From: Owenweeksia sp.
GTDB taxonomy: Bacteria; Bacteroidota; Bacteroidia; Flavobacteriales; Schleiferiaceae
NCBI GenBank assembly: GCA_028277105.1
Contig: JANQHO010000056.1
Span: 1-55,565, forward strand
DNA: 55,565 nt
Direction of reading: 5' to 3'
Part shown: piece after piece, positions 41,673-51,556 of the stretch
Position numbering within the stretch: position 1 is the first letter of the stretch
How the letters are laid out: the number at the start of each line of letters is the position of its first letter
Translations under genes and position numbers: made by a program
Notes under the pieces: generated by a model
Database searches by the model: none
The model's input: the letters and a program-made list of their open reading frames with translations, nothing else
What the model was told of the DNA's origin: nothing

Positions 41673-42107
41673 TCCCCCCCCCAAGTGTTCTTTAAATTTT
41701 AACAGCATCTTGCAAAAAATCAAATATTTCAGGCACAAATGCTGAGGCGCGAAAAAACCGTCAAAATTCAGATATGCTTTTTTTCAACCGTAAGCTCTTA
41801 TCTACCAGATATAAATCTGTAGCGTATTAACTTTTAGTATTACGGTGTATATGAAATTTTTATAATCACCACTTAGGGAGGGTAAATAATAAAATTCTGA
41901 AAATCAGTTGTTTATTATCGAATTATAATTATTTCTAAAGCAAGTGTCTACTTTTCAGATAGTTAAACACTAACTATAAATAACATTAAACAAACAATAA
42001 AGTATAGCCTTTAAACCTAAGGGGTGAAATCTTTCTTAAAATCAATGTTTAACCCTTACTTTTTGAATGAATATCGGGCGGGAACAAAAGTAGATTTGTA
42101 GAAAGAG
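41673..42107. other. Intergenic region upstream of the secreted-protein operon
   Basis: About 435 bp, AT-rich, with no convincing gene. It contains the G9 tract next to the start at 41672. At its right edge two -7-like octamers overlap head to head: TACTTTTG on the minus strand (42092-42085), which would give a leader of about 400 bases for the operon, and TAGATTTG on the plus strand (42091-42098), which would run antisense into pyrF. A -33 element is not clear for either. The pyrF stop codon is at 42108, and I see no strong terminator after it. Confidence 0.5.
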
Positions 42108-42938
42108 TTATAATAACGAAGCCATTTGTTGTTGTATCTCTTTTGCTTCTTTGGCAGCTGCTTCTGCAAAATCAAGCCCTTTTGAAGCATAAATCACAGA
42201 ACGGGAGGCATTGATCAGTAGCCCCCCATCTTCGGTTTTACCGTACTTAATTACAGCCTCCATATCACCGCCCTGGGCGCCAACTCCCGGAACTAAAAGA
42301 AAATGCCGAGGAACAACTTCCCTTATTTGTTTTATATAATCGGCTTTGGTGGCACCTACCACAAACATCATATTTTCTGTAGTTCCCCAGTTTTGACTCA
42401 ATCGCAAAACTTTTTGGTAGAGCATCTCTGGTTTACTTTCTAAAAGCCGGTCTACAAAGGTTGTTTGAAAATCGGTAGCTCCGGGATTGGAAGTTAAGGC
42501 TAACAGGATAACCCATTTGTCCCTTTGGTTTTCCAAAAAAGGTTTCACTGAGTCTGCTCCCATATAGGGTGCTATGGTCACCGCATCAAAGGAAAGGGTC
42601 TCAAAAAAAGCTTTGGCATAACGGGCTGAGGTATTGCCAATATCTCCCCTCTTGGCATCGGCAATAGTAAATACCTCCGGATAGTTCTGATTAAGATAGT
42701 CAACTGTTTTTTCAAGGCTTTGCCAACCTCTGATGCCTTCTGCTTCATAAAAAGCCAGGTTGGGTTTGTAGGCTACAGCAAAGGGGTGAGTGGCATCAAT
42801 GATGGCTTTGTTAAAGGCAAAAATAGGATCGGCCTCGCTTCTCAGACTTTCCGGTATTTTATTCGGATCGGTATCCAACCCTATACATAAAAGAGAGCGT
42901 TTTTTAACTATTTGTTCTGTCAGTTGTCTACGTGTCAT
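42108..42938 (-). CDS. pyrF: Orotidine-5'-phosphate decarboxylase
   Basis: A 276-residue type 2 (PyrF subfamily 2) decarboxylase that makes UMP from OMP, the last step of de novo pyrimidine synthesis. Visible marks: [14 protein letters not shown] (16-29), [16 protein letters not shown] (53-68), the catalytic [11 protein letters not shown] (94-104, Lys96), [12 protein letters not shown], and a phosphate-binding end [15 protein letters not shown] with [11 protein letters not shown]. Full-length. It follows prfA by 9 bp in a minus-strand operon after purM and prfA. The matching pyrimidine gene carB is about 9 kb away and not in the same unit. Confidence 0.95.
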   Translation of the reverse strand: MTRRQLTEQIVKKRSLLCIGLDTDPNKIPESLRSEADPIFAFNKAIIDATHPFAVAYKPNLAFYEAEGIRGWQSLEKTVDYLNQNYPEVFTIADAKRGDIGNTSARYAKAFFETLSFDAVTIAPYMGADSVKPFLENQRDKWVILLALTSNPGATDFQTTFVDRLLESKPEMLYQKVLRLSQNWGTTENMMFVVGATKADYIKQIREVVPRHFLLVPGVGAQGGDMEAVIKYGKTEDGGLLINASRSVIYASKGLDFAEAAAKEAKEIQQQMASLL

Positions 42939-42947
42939 GGTGATATT

Positions 42948-44021
42948 TTACGCTTCGGAACCTTCTTTGAGCCTTTCTGTGTTCTCTGCCACCTGAAGCT
43001 TGTCAATAAATTGCTGTATTTCGCCATTCATCACTTCCGGAAGGTTGTGAACCGTAAAATTAATACGGTGGTCTGTAACTCTTCCCTGTGGATAATTATA
43101 CGTTCTGATCTTAGCTGATCGGTCACCGGTAGAAACCATGGTTTTTCGTTTACCAGCTATAGAGTCGAGGTGCTTTTGTAGTTCCTGTTCATATAGCTTA
43201 GTACGAAGCATTTGCATGGCTCTCTCGCGGTTAGCCAACTGGGAGCGCTCTACCTGGCATACTACCACTATTCCGCTAGGTTTATGGGTCAGTTGTACCT
43301 TAGTCTCTACTTTATTAACATTTTGCCCTCCGGCACCACCGGAACGGGAGGTTTGCATCTCAATGTCTGCCGGGTTAAGTTCCACATCTACTTCTTCAGC
43401 TTCTGGTAATACCGCTACGGTAGCCGCAGAAGTATGTACCCTGCCCTGGGTTTCCGTTTGTGGTACCCTTTGTACACGATGTACCCCTGATTCAAATTTG
43501 AGAGTACCGTATACTTCTTCACCGCTTACATTGAGGATGATCTCTTTATAGCCTCCCATAGTACCCTCGTTAAAATCCACTACTTCGTACTTCCAGCCCT
43601 GGCTCTCAATGTAGCGGGTGTACATCTTGTAGAGGTCTCCTGCAAAAATAGAGGCCTCATCTCCCCCGGTCCCGGCCCTTATTTCCATCGTAGCATTTTT
43701 AGCATCTTCCGGATCCTTGGGAATCAGCATCCACTTGATCTTCTCTTCCAGCTCTTGCAGTTTGGGTCCCGCTTCCTCCAGTTCCAGAAGGGCCATCTCC
43801 TTCATTTCGGGATCTTTTTCGGTTTTTATCAGTTCGCGGGCTTCTTCAATATTATCAAGCAGAGTATGGTATTCTTCCCTTATGTCAACAATGGGTTTCA
43901 GTTCCTTGTACTCACGGTTCAGTTTTACGTATCGCTTCTGGTCAGCGATGATATCAGGCTGAATGATCAGATCGTTTACCTCATCAAAGCGCTGTTTTAT
44001 AACGTCCAGTTTATCCTTCAT
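42948..44021 (-). CDS. prfA: Peptide chain release factor 1
   Basis: A 357-residue class I release factor that recognises UAA and UAG. The codon-recognition loop reads [17 protein letters not shown], the P-Q-T tripeptide at 187-189 being the RF1-type PxT. The catalytic GGQ is at 231-233 within [44 protein letters not shown] (113-134) is also conserved. Length is normal. prmC (hemK), its usual methyltransferase, is not adjacent. It lies 16 bp downstream of purM and is likely co-transcribed with it and pyrF. Confidence 0.96.
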   Translation of the reverse strand: MKDKLDVIKQRFDEVNDLIIQPDIIADQKRYVKLNREYKELKPIVDIREEYHTLLDNIEEARELIKTEKDPEMKEMALLELEEAGPKLQELEEKIKWMLIPKDPEDAKNATMEIRAGTGGDEASIFAGDLYKMYTRYIESQGWKYEVVDFNEGTMGGYKEIILNVSGEEVYGTLKFESGVHRVQRVPQTETQGRVHTSAATVAVLPEAEEVDVELNPADIEMQTSRSGGAGGQNVNKVETKVQLTHKPSGIVVVCQVERSQLANRERAMQMLRTKLYEQELQKHLDSIAGKRKTMVSTGDRSAKIRTYNYPQGRVTDHRINFTVHNLPEVMNGEIQQFIDKLQVAENTERLKEGSEA

Positions 44022-44037
44022 AAATCAATAGCAATAT

Positions 44038-45213
44038 CTAATAGGTAAATTCTCCATACTCACTTTTTATGGTGAGCTTTTTAGTTTCTGCTGCTTCTAC
44101 CTTGCCGATTATCCGGGCTTCAATATTATAAGATTCAGAAATGGAAATGATGTCGGTTGCTATTTCTTCAGGGCAATATATTTCCATGCGATGGCCCATA
44201 TTGAATACCTGGTACATCTCCCTCCAATCAGTACCGGATGACTCCTGTATCAACTTAAAAAGAGGGGGGGGGGTAAACAAATTGTCTTTTATAACATGCC
44301 CTTTATCCAGGAAATGAAGGATCTTGGTCTGAGCCCCACCACTACAGTGTACCATACCGCTTATCTGTGAACGGTATTCCTTTAAAACGTTTTTGATAAC
44401 AGGAGCATAGGTCCGGGTGGGTGATAAAACCAGTTTCCCGGCATTTAATGGGCTGCCTTCTACCTCATCTGTCAGGGATTTTTTTCCGCTATACACCAGG
44501 TCTTCGGGAACCATTGGGTCAAATGACTCGGGATACTTATTGCCCAGGGCCTTGTAAAATACATCATGCCGGGCAGAAGTAAGGCCATTACTTCCCATAC
44601 CACCGTTGTATTCTTTCTCATAAACTGCCTGCCCAAAAGAAGCGAGACCAACAATTACATCTCGGGCTTTTATCCTGGAATTATCAATAACATCTGCTCT
44701 TTTCATACGGGCAGTAACAGTACTGTCTACGATAATTGTCCTCACCAGATCCCCTACATCAGCGGTTTCTCCTCCTGTAGAGATGACTTCAAAACCCAAC
44801 TCAGCCATATTGTCAATAAACTCCTGAGTACCAGAAATTATAGCTGAAATAACTTCTCCGGGAATGAGATTTTTATTTCTCCCGATCGTTGATGATAGTA
44901 AAATGGGTGTTTCGGTAGCTCCCACACAAAGCAGATCGTCAGTATTCATAACCAGGGCATCCTGGGCTATTCCTTTCCATACCGACAGGTCACTGGTTTC
45001 TTTCCAGTAAAGATAGGCCAGTGACGATTTAGTACCTGCCCCGTCAGCATGCATAACTATACAATGTTCTTCACTGCCGCTCAGGTAATCAGGTATTATT
45101 TTACAAAAAGCTTTTGGGTATAAGCCTTTGTCTAAATTTGCAATTGCCTGGTGTACATCTTCTTTTTGAGAGGAAACTCCCCTTCCTGTATAACGGGAAT
45201 TTTGATTGCTCAT
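44038..45213 (-). CDS. purM: Phosphoribosylformylglycinamidine cyclo-ligase (AIR synthetase)
   Basis: A 391-residue AIR synthetase that closes the imidazole ring of purines, ATP-dependent. Features: MSNQNSRYTGRGVSSQKED start, CIVMHADGAGTKSSLAY (about 51-67), DALVMNTDDLLCVGA (90-104), VISTGGETADVGDLV near 147, GLASFGQAVYEKEYNGGMGSNGLTSARHDVF, and VHCSGGAQTKILHFLD. The length is longer than enterobacterial PurM (345), typical of this Bacteroidota form. The coding strand has ten consecutive C (genome 44264-44273), coding PPP in NLFTPPPLFK; a one-base slip there would frameshift the enzyme. A strong hairpin between it and the gene upstream means it has its own start. Confidence 0.93.
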   Translation of the reverse strand: MSNQNSRYTGRGVSSQKEDVHQAIANLDKGLYPKAFCKIIPDYLSGSEEHCIVMHADGAGTKSSLAYLYWKETSDLSVWKGIAQDALVMNTDDLLCVGATETPILLSSTIGRNKNLIPGEVISAIISGTQEFIDNMAELGFEVISTGGETADVGDLVRTIIVDSTVTARMKRADVIDNSRIKARDVIVGLASFGQAVYEKEYNGGMGSNGLTSARHDVFYKALGNKYPESFDPMVPEDLVYSGKKSLTDEVEGSPLNAGKLVLSPTRTYAPVIKNVLKEYRSQISGMVHCSGGAQTKILHFLDKGHVIKDNLFTPPPLFKLIQESSGTDWREMYQVFNMGHRMEIYCPEEIATDIISISESYNIEARIIGKVEAAETKKLTIKSEYGEFTY

Positions 45214-45224
45214 GGTGTAAAAAT

Positions 45225-45265
45225 AAGATGCGCCCCGGCTTTGAGATAAACCCGGGGCGCATCTT
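45225..45265 (-). terminator. Strong terminator between the PorE-like gene and purM
   Basis: AAGATGCGCCCCGG and its perfect complement CCGGGGCGCATCTT form a 14-bp stem with a 13-base loop, followed on the minus strand by TTATTTTTAC. It begins 13 bp after the stop of the PorE-like gene and ends 12 bp before the purM ATG. On the plus strand it is followed by TATAT only, so the direction is clear. Confidence 0.9.
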
Positions 45266-45277
45266 TATATAAGTTAT

Positions 45278-47815
45278 CTACTTAATCTTAACCCAAAGAC
45301 CGGGCTGCAGGTCTTTGCCTTTCCAGTCGGGGTTCAAATCTTCTAAAATATCATCGTCTATGTCAATTTCCTTGGCTACATTCTTCAATTTCATCCCTCT
45401 GCCCTTTACCTGATAGTGTGAGGCATCCCATTCTTCGTAATTACCATCGGGTTCTACTTTCAGTTGTAGACCCTCAAATGGTCGCACTCCCCTTAAACCA
45501 CCATTAAGTGACTTCAGTTCCCGGATATTGATCTTATACTGACGGGCAATTACGCCTAAACTTTGACGACCTTTTACAATGTGGATTTTACCAGGAGGAG
45601 CAACTTCGTTTTTCTTCTGCTCAATGATATCGCGAGGATCAACTGCTTCCGGTTCATTAAGGCCCTCAGCAGGTACATAATCATCCCGCAACACTTTAAA
45701 GTCAGTTCTACGGTTTATTTGATTAGCTACTTCCTGCAACTCTGGCGCCTGTTTTTTAATAAATGCTTCAGACAGCACCTGCCCTTCACTGAATTTTCCA
45801 GCTCCATAGAATTTATAGCTTTCCGGTATCCTAAAAGGTTCGCTTTCGCCCATACCTTTGGCTACGAGGCGATCGGCTGCTATACCCTTTGAGATAAGAT
45901 AAGAAACACAGGTATCAGCCCTTTTTTGAGATAATATCTGGTTACTTGCTTCTGAATCGCGATAATCAGTATGGGAGCGGAGTTCAATAACAATAGTAGG
46001 ATTATTGCTTAAGATAGTAACCACTGAGTCAAGCGCCAATCTCGATTCAGGCCTTAAATCCCATTTTGCAAGGTCAAAAAACACATTGGGCAGTACAATA
46101 GGTTCTTCGATAGGATCAAGTGCTTTATTGAGCCTCAGCATATTCTGATATTCATTGGCTGAGGGCACATATTCAAATGCCGATAGAGGAATTCCGATGG
46201 TGGTTATGTCTCCGGTAGAAGACAGGAATTTTTTCTTTTCAAAAGTGAGCTTATAACTGGTTTCTTTATTGATCTTCTCCTTATCAAAAATGTAATAACC
46301 ATCATTGTCGGCATTTATAACCACACTAGTACCGTCTGATCCATCCAAACGAACAGTAGCCTGGGGTATAGGCCTGCCGGTTTTTGAACTGGTAACCACT
46401 CCTTCCAGCATAAATACAACAGGAGTTTTAAATACGGCATAAATGTCATCGCTTCCTCTGCCCCCTTTACGGTTGCTGGATAAAAAGCCTCTCTCATCAC
46501 TACCCGGTTCAAACACCAGCCCAAAATCTTCGTAATTGGTATTAATCGGATATTTCATGTTCTCTGCTTCTTCCATCGGCATACCATCACTACCTACTTT
46601 AACCCTGAATATGTCCAAGCCGCCCATACCCGGAAGCCCATTGGATGAAAAATACAGGTAGCCATTACTATGGGCAAAGGGATAATACTCATCCCTGTCG
46701 GTGTTTACTTTAGGGCCGAGATTTTTAGGAGTACTCCAGCTACGGCTTCTTCTGTCGTAAGTGGTAAGGAAGATATCACGGCCTCCGCGGGAATTGAAAC
46801 CATCACTGACAAAATACAAGTATTTATCATCCGGTGAAAGTGAAGGGTGCCCTACGTTGGCGGTAGTATCCTCGCCAATAACTACAAGCTCAGGCTCTTT
46901 CCAGTTCTGACCTTGCTTTTCCGTTTTCCAGATACTGCAACCTAATTTGACATTATTCTCTTTGATGCATTTAGTAAAATAGAGTTCCTTTTTTCTGGAA
47001 TCAAAGGCAGCTGTTCCTTCGTGGTGTTTCGAGTTGACTATGCCTGCTTCATCTAAAGGAACAGGTGTTGACCATTTGAGGTCTGCTGCATTATCTACCT
47101 TGTCATCATTTCCTCTGTTCCTCCTGCGCGATTTTTTTCTTTCAGCAGAAGTTACATATAGATCCATGAAAGACTGCCCGGTCCATCCGTCTTCCCAGCT
47201 TCCTTCAGACTCTTCGCGCGATGAAACAAAAACTATCACGTCATTTTCCCTGGCTTTTCCTCCGTAGATAGGTGAAAAATCCATATTTCTGGAGTTGATA
47301 TCTTTCATATTAGCCACCTGGTAGAGACTGGGTGCTTGCTGCCATTCTGCAGCTTTCCTGGTAGACTCAATGCCTATCTCACCTTTCCTGTCAGAAGGAT
47401 TCTTCTTTTTGTATTCCTGATAGACTTCAATGGCTTCCTCATATTCGCCCTGAGCTTTGAGCATATCGCCCAGGTATAGCTGGGCTACAGGATCTTTATA
47501 GCCTAACTTTACGGCTTTCTCATAGTAGTTTTCGGCATATTTATAATCGTTGATCTTCCGGTAACATTCCCCGGTCATAAAAAGTATCTCTGATTTTTTG
47601 TCTCTCCCTTTTGCTTCAGTAAAAGCATTTTTGAGTAATTCGATTGCTATATAATACTCTTCTGCTTCGAATGCATCATATGCTTTTTGAACATCTTTAT
47701 CGACCTTTTCTTCTTTAGTCTTGGTCTCCTCATCGAGTACTTCTTCCTGAGAAAGTAACGGAATGGATTGTAGACAAATAATTATTAAAACTAAGGCCCA
47801 ATAAGGTTTTCTCAT
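45278..47815 (-). CDS. PorE-like OmpA family protein with TPR, beta-propeller, CRD, OmpA_C and LysM modules
   Basis: An 845-residue periplasmic/outer-membrane protein. Order: signal peptide (1-22); TPR repeats (about 43-160); PD40/WD40-like propeller with KHHEGTAAFDSRKKELYFTKC, NVGHPSLSPDDKYLYFVSD and EYYPFAHSNGYLYFSSNG (about 170-462); carboxypeptidase regulatory-like domain (467-540); OmpA_C peptidoglycan-binding domain with NVFFDLAKWDLRPESRLALDSVV and ELRSHTDYRDSEASNQILSQKRA (575-710). Two LysM-like motifs follow (743-788 and about 799-845). The first five parts match PorE, the type IX secretion component tethering the machinery to peptidoglycan. The LysM tail is extra and would add a second wall anchor. 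Whether this is PorE itself or a paralogue cannot be settled here. Confidence 0.88.
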   Translation of the reverse strand: MRKPYWALVLIIICLQSIPLLSQEEVLDEETKTKEEKVDKDVQKAYDAFEAEEYYIAIELLKNAFTEAKGRDKKSEILFMTGECYRKINDYKYAENYYEKAVKLGYKDPVAQLYLGDMLKAQGEYEEAIEVYQEYKKKNPSDRKGEIGIESTRKAAEWQQAPSLYQVANMKDINSRNMDFSPIYGGKARENDVIVFVSSREESEGSWEDGWTGQSFMDLYVTSAERKKSRRRNRGNDDKVDNAADLKWSTPVPLDEAGIVNSKHHEGTAAFDSRKKELYFTKCIKENNVKLGCSIWKTEKQGQNWKEPELVVIGEDTTANVGHPSLSPDDKYLYFVSDGFNSRGGRDIFLTTYDRRSRSWSTPKNLGPKVNTDRDEYYPFAHSNGYLYFSSNGLPGMGGLDIFRVKVGSDGMPMEEAENMKYPINTNYEDFGLVFEPGSDERGFLSSNRKGGRGSDDIYAVFKTPVVFMLEGVVTSSKTGRPIPQATVRLDGSDGTSVVINADNDGYYIFDKEKINKETSYKLTFEKKKFLSSTGDITTIGIPLSAFEYVPSANEYQNMLRLNKALDPIEEPIVLPNVFFDLAKWDLRPESRLALDSVVTILSNNPTIVIELRSHTDYRDSEASNQILSQKRADTCVSYLISKGIAADRLVAKGMGESEPFRIPESYKFYGAGKFSEGQVLSEAFIKKQAPELQEVANQINRRTDFKVLRDDYVPAEGLNEPEAVDPRDIIEQKKNEVAPPGKIHIVKGRQSLGVIARQYKINIRELKSLNGGLRGVRPFEGLQLKVEPDGNYEEWDASHYQVKGRGMKLKNVAKEIDIDDDILEDLNPDWKGKDLQPGLWVKIK

Positions 47816-48005
47816 AGTGTTGTGAGGTAGTTATTATGCTGTAACGCGCTAAAATAATCATTTATTTCAATCGCCAAAGTAGCACTAAAGCCTTAATAAT
47901 GCTAATGTTTTGTTTATTTTTTTGAAATGATCTTACATCATAATAAGAAAGCCAGCACAACTTAAAGTTACACCGGCTTAATACTTTGATAATACTAGAA
48001 AAGAA

Positions 48006-50192
48006 TTAGCTAAAGAGCAATTCGCGGTATTTTGGCAAAGGCCAAAGTTCGTCATCGATAAGCATTTCGAGCTTGTCACACTGGTACCTTATTTTATCAA
48101 AGAAGGGTTTCACTTCATCACAATAAGCTACTGCCTGATCTCTCGGATTAGCGAGCTTATTGCTCTTTTTACGCGCTTCGATCATTGCTTCTTTTTCTGA
48201 GATTATCACTGATATTCTCTTGCTTATTTCTTTAATCATCTCTAATTGCTCTTTAGCCACCTCTTCAAAGGTTTCGTCATCGAGCATCTCCTTTAAGCCT
48301 CTTACATTTTCGATTAGTGTGTTTTGGTACCTCACAGCTGTTGGCACTACATGGTTACCCGCAATATCACCCAGAACCCTTGATTCTATCTGTATTTTTT
48401 TCCTGTATTCTTCCATCATGATCTCATAGCGGGCTTCTACTTCTACTTTATTCATCACTCCATTTGACTCAAAGAGATCTACCGCTTTGGAAGAAACGTA
48501 AAAATCAAGTGCTCGGGGGGTGTCCTTGACGTTGCTAAGGCCTCTCTTTTCAGCTTCTTCTACCCATGAATCGCTGTAACCGTCACCTTCAAAAAGTATG
48601 GACCTACTTTCTTTGATATAGTCGCGGAGGGTATTAAAAATGGCATCGTCTTTTTTCATTCCTCCTTCTATTAGCTGGTCTACGTCTGCTTTAAATTGAC
48701 GCAACTGGCTGGACATAATAACATTCAAAGCTGTCATAGGCTGGGCACAGTTGGCACTGGAACCCACCGCCCTGAACTCAAATTTATTTCCTGTAAAGGC
48801 AAAAGGCGAAGTGCGATTCCGGTCGGTATTATCCAATAATATCTCGGGTATTTTCCCAACTACATTGAGTTTTATGTCTGTTTTCTTTTCTGGTGAAAGT
48901 GCCCCTTTCTCGAGTTTTTCCAACTCATTCAGGGTATTGGTAAGCTGGCTGCCTATAAATACAGAAATAATAGCAGGAGGTGCTTCATTGGCTCCCAATC
49001 TGTGGTCATTATGTGCTGATGCTATAGAAGCTCTCAGCAAATCGGAATAATCGTGAACCGCCTTAATGGCATTGATGAAAAAAGTGAGAAACTGCAGGTT
49101 TCCTTTAGGGGTTTTGCTAGGACTCAGGAGATTTACTCCTGTATCGGTAGCTAGGGACCAATTGTTGTGTTTACCACTGCCATTTACACCTGCAAAAGGT
49201 TTTTCGTGCATTAATACTTTGAAATGATGCCTGCGGGCTACCTTTTCCATTACATCCATAATCAGGGAATTATGATCAACGGAGATATTGGCTTCCTCAT
49301 AAACAGGAGCCAATTCAAACTGGCTGGGAGCTACTTCATTATGACGGGTTTTTACCGGAATGCCCAGGCGATAACATTCATATTCCAGCTCTCTCATAAA
49401 AAACCTCGCTCTTTCGGGGATAGAACCAAAGTAGTGGTCTTCCAACTGCTGCCCTTTTGCAGGTGCATGACCAAGGAGAGTACGCCCGGTCATCATAACA
49501 TCAGGACGGGCCGAATACATAGCGGTATCGATCAGGAAGTATTCCTGTTCCCAACCCAATGTGGCCGTAACTTTTTTAACGTTTTTATCAAAGTATTGAC
49601 AAACCTCTGTAGCTGCGGAATCTACAGCTTGCAAAGCTCTCAGTAAAGGGGTTTTATAGTCAAGGGCTTCTCCTGTGTAGGATACGAATACGGTAGGTAT
49701 ACAAAGGGTTCTTCCAATAATAAAAGCAGGGCTGGTAGGATCCCAGGCAGTATAACCCCTTGCTTCAAAAGTATTTCTTATACCACCGCTGGGAAAACTA
49801 GAAGCATCAGGTTCTTGCTGTACCAGCAGATTACCGGTAAACTTTTCTATGGCCTGACCATCTTCTGTAGGTTCAAAAAAGGAGTCGTGCTTTTCTGCCG
49901 TTGATCCGGTAAGAGGCTGAAACCAGTGGGTATAATGGGTTGCTCCTTTGGATATGGCCCAGGATTTCATCCCAGAGGCTACCTGGTTGGCAATTTCGCG
50001 ATCTATCTTAGCTCCTTTTTGCATGGCATTGATAACGCTTTTATAGGCCTCAGGTGTCATATACTCTTTCATGGAATACATATTAAAAACATATTCTCCG
50101 AAAATTTCCGTAATACGCTTTAAACCTGGGTCGTACTCAATGGGCTGTCTGTTGCGGGCTTCTTGTAAGGCATTAAATCTTATGGCAGGCAT
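48006..50192 (-). CDS. glnN: Glutamine synthetase type III
   Basis: A 728-residue GSIII enzyme (ATP + glutamate + ammonia to glutamine), the large dodecameric form common in Bacteroidota. Marks: GAKIDREIANQVASGMKSWAISKGATHYTHWFQPLTGSTAEKHDSF (54-99), TLGWEQEYFLID with the metal-binding Glu, KTRHNEVAPSQFELAPVYEEAN, NGSGKHNNWSL, and NTDRNRTSPFAFTGNKFEFRAVGSS. The C-terminal helical domain ends LIDDELWPLPKYRELLFS. Full-length. A -7 (TACCTTTG) lies 24 bp upstream. It stands alone, with a 190-bp gap before the PorE-like gene; neither glnB nor an ammonium transporter is present nearby. Confidence 0.96.
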   Translation of the reverse strand: MPAIRFNALQEARNRQPIEYDPGLKRITEIFGEYVFNMYSMKEYMTPEAYKSVINAMQKGAKIDREIANQVASGMKSWAISKGATHYTHWFQPLTGSTAEKHDSFFEPTEDGQAIEKFTGNLLVQQEPDASSFPSGGIRNTFEARGYTAWDPTSPAFIIGRTLCIPTVFVSYTGEALDYKTPLLRALQAVDSAATEVCQYFDKNVKKVTATLGWEQEYFLIDTAMYSARPDVMMTGRTLLGHAPAKGQQLEDHYFGSIPERARFFMRELEYECYRLGIPVKTRHNEVAPSQFELAPVYEEANISVDHNSLIMDVMEKVARRHHFKVLMHEKPFAGVNGSGKHNNWSLATDTGVNLLSPSKTPKGNLQFLTFFINAIKAVHDYSDLLRASIASAHNDHRLGANEAPPAIISVFIGSQLTNTLNELEKLEKGALSPEKKTDIKLNVVGKIPEILLDNTDRNRTSPFAFTGNKFEFRAVGSSANCAQPMTALNVIMSSQLRQFKADVDQLIEGGMKKDDAIFNTLRDYIKESRSILFEGDGYSDSWVEEAEKRGLSNVKDTPRALDFYVSSKAVDLFESNGVMNKVEVEARYEIMMEEYRKKIQIESRVLGDIAGNHVVPTAVRYQNTLIENVRGLKEMLDDETFEEVAKEQLEMIKEISKRISVIISEKEAMIEARKKSNKLANPRDQAVAYCDEVKPFFDKIRYQCDKLEMLIDDELWPLPKYRELLFS

Positions 50193-50215
50193 TACTTAAA
50201 ATGTTAAATTTTAAG

Positions 50216-50223
50216 CAAAGGTA
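50216..50223 (-). promoter_or_regulatory. Putative glnN -7 element (TACCTTTG)
   Basis: On the minus strand TACCTTTG matches TAnnTTTG exactly, 23 bp before the glnN ATG. No clear TTG is found 19-20 bases upstream; an AT-rich stretch with a run of T occupies that place. Nitrogen-responsive regulation is plausible but no operator is identified. Confidence 0.4.
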
Positions 50224-50300
50224 TATTTTCAGAGGGGCATGTCATTAAAAAAATGACTTTTATTTATCAACACCCCTCCTGAAAATGGGGTCAATCTCAA

Positions 50301-51236
50301 TTATATCACAAAATAAATGTAGACACAGTAAACTATGAATAAGAAAAAACCTTCCCCTCGTGTGATCATACCTTTGTCAAAATACCGCATCATGGGATAC
50401 AATAATAATGAGATCACTAAAAGGCTGGGGAAATCAAAACTGAGTAGATCGGGGCTTTGTACCGGAAGATCCGTTATCAGACTGGTTATTCCCAATACTG
50501 CGAGTACATTGAATATGTTAGAACCTATTAAATTACCCACCGATAAATCTTGTTGGCCTTTTACAGAAGCAACTACAGAAGCCGCCAGCTCTGGTAAGCT
50601 GGTTCCAATAGATACTACCGTTATCCCTATGATTCTTTCGCTGACTCCCCATTGACTGGCCAGTTCTACAGCACCATCAACCAGAAAATCTGAACCAAAT
50701 TTCAGGCCCACTATTCCGGTTAATAGAAAAAACAGCATAAGCCAGGGTTTCTTTAGCTTGGCTTTTTCAACCGGTATTTCTGATTTCTGTGATTTTCGGG
50801 ACGACCTGATCATCAAGACGTTGTAAGCTATTAGCAGGATTACCATAATGAGGCCTTCCCAAAAAGTGAGTTCTTTATCCCAAAATATGAAGAGGTAGAG
50901 AACAATACTGACAAAAAGCATTATCCACCAGTCCAGTCTGTAGGTTTTAGGGTCTACCGTAAGTGGTAGAATTATAGCTGTAACGCCTAGTATCAAAGCA
51001 ATATTGGCAATATTGCTACCAATAACATTAGCAAAGGAAATGTCTACGTGACCATTAAGGGCAGCATCAACACTCACGAGAAGTTCAGGGGCTGAAGTAG
51101 CAAAGGAGACCACTGTTAAACCCACTACCAGAACAGATATTTTGAGCCTGAGGGCTAGTTCAACCGCTCCTCGAACCAGGAAATCACCTCCTAAAAGCAG
51201 AATTAGAATACCAGCTATAAGTTTGACGTAGGCCAT
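50301..51236 (-). CDS. Calcium/sodium antiporter (CaCA, YrbG-like)
   Basis: A 311-residue inner-membrane exchanger of the CaCA superfamily with about ten helices arranged as two inverted repeats. The alpha-repeat motifs are VVSFATSAPELLVS (about 42-55) and VVSIGTSLPELAAS (about 207-220), each with the ion-binding Glu in (A/L)PE(L)xxS, followed by NVIGSNIANIALILG and NLIGSNIFNVLAVLG. Exports Ca2+ in exchange for Na+ or H+; direction and cation choice are inferred. It is 7 bp downstream of tatA and probably shares its transcript. Confidence 0.9.
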   Translation of the reverse strand: MAYVKLIAGILILLLGGDFLVRGAVELALRLKISVLVVGLTVVSFATSAPELLVSVDAALNGHVDISFANVIGSNIANIALILGVTAIILPLTVDPKTYRLDWWIMLFVSIVLYLFIFWDKELTFWEGLIMVILLIAYNVLMIRSSRKSQKSEIPVEKAKLKKPWLMLFFLLTGIVGLKFGSDFLVDGAVELASQWGVSERIIGITVVSIGTSLPELAASVVASVKGQQDLSVGNLIGSNIFNVLAVLGITSLITDLPVQSPDLLSFDFPSLLVISLLLYPMMRYFDKGMITRGEGFFLFIVYCVYIYFVI

Positions 51237-51243
51237 TGGTTAT

Positions 51244-51510
51244 TCAGATATCCATTTTTCGCTTCATGGAACCGGCAATTTCTTCGATGTTTTTTTTCTC
51301 TTTATCTACTTTTTCCTGAAATTTTTTAAGGTCTTCGTTGTCTTTAGTGCTATTGTTAATCTCATTCCTGATATCGTTGGCCGCATTTTTCACATCTTTA
51401 ATGCCTTTACCCAGTCCACGGGCAATATCCGGGATCTTATCCGCTCCAAAGAGCATAACTACTATGAGTAAAATAAAGAATATCTCTCCACCTCCTATGT
51501 TAAAAAACAT
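51244..51510 (-). CDS. tatA: TatA/E-like twin-arginine translocase subunit
   Basis: An 88-residue Sec-independent translocase component: short periplasmic N-terminus, one membrane helix ([31 protein letters not shown]), the FGxxKxP hinge (FGADKIP), and an amphipathic helix rich in K and E. It forms the pore with TatC in the inner membrane, and tatC is not in this window. ATG at 51510 gives a typical start ([10 protein letters not shown]); another in-frame ATG four codons upstream (51522) is possible. It precedes the Ca2+ antiporter by 7 bp. Confidence 0.88.
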   Translation of the reverse strand: MFFNIGGGEIFFILLIVVMLFGADKIPDIARGLGKGIKDVKNAANDIRNEINNSTKDNEDLKKFQEKVDKEKKNIEEIAGSMKRKMDI

Positions 51511-51556
51511 CAGTCTTTCCATCTGTAGCTATAATTTACTCAAACAAAAGTATAAG

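Noticed and set aside
42091..42098. Plus-strand promoter TAGATTTG reading into pyrF
   Set aside because: No -33 partner at the right spacing and no plus-strand gene downstream; probably chance in an AT-rich region.
43138..43551. 137-codon plus-strand frame opposite prfA
   Set aside because: It lies entirely inside prfA, whose release-factor motifs are unmistakable; serine/threonine-rich shadow translation.
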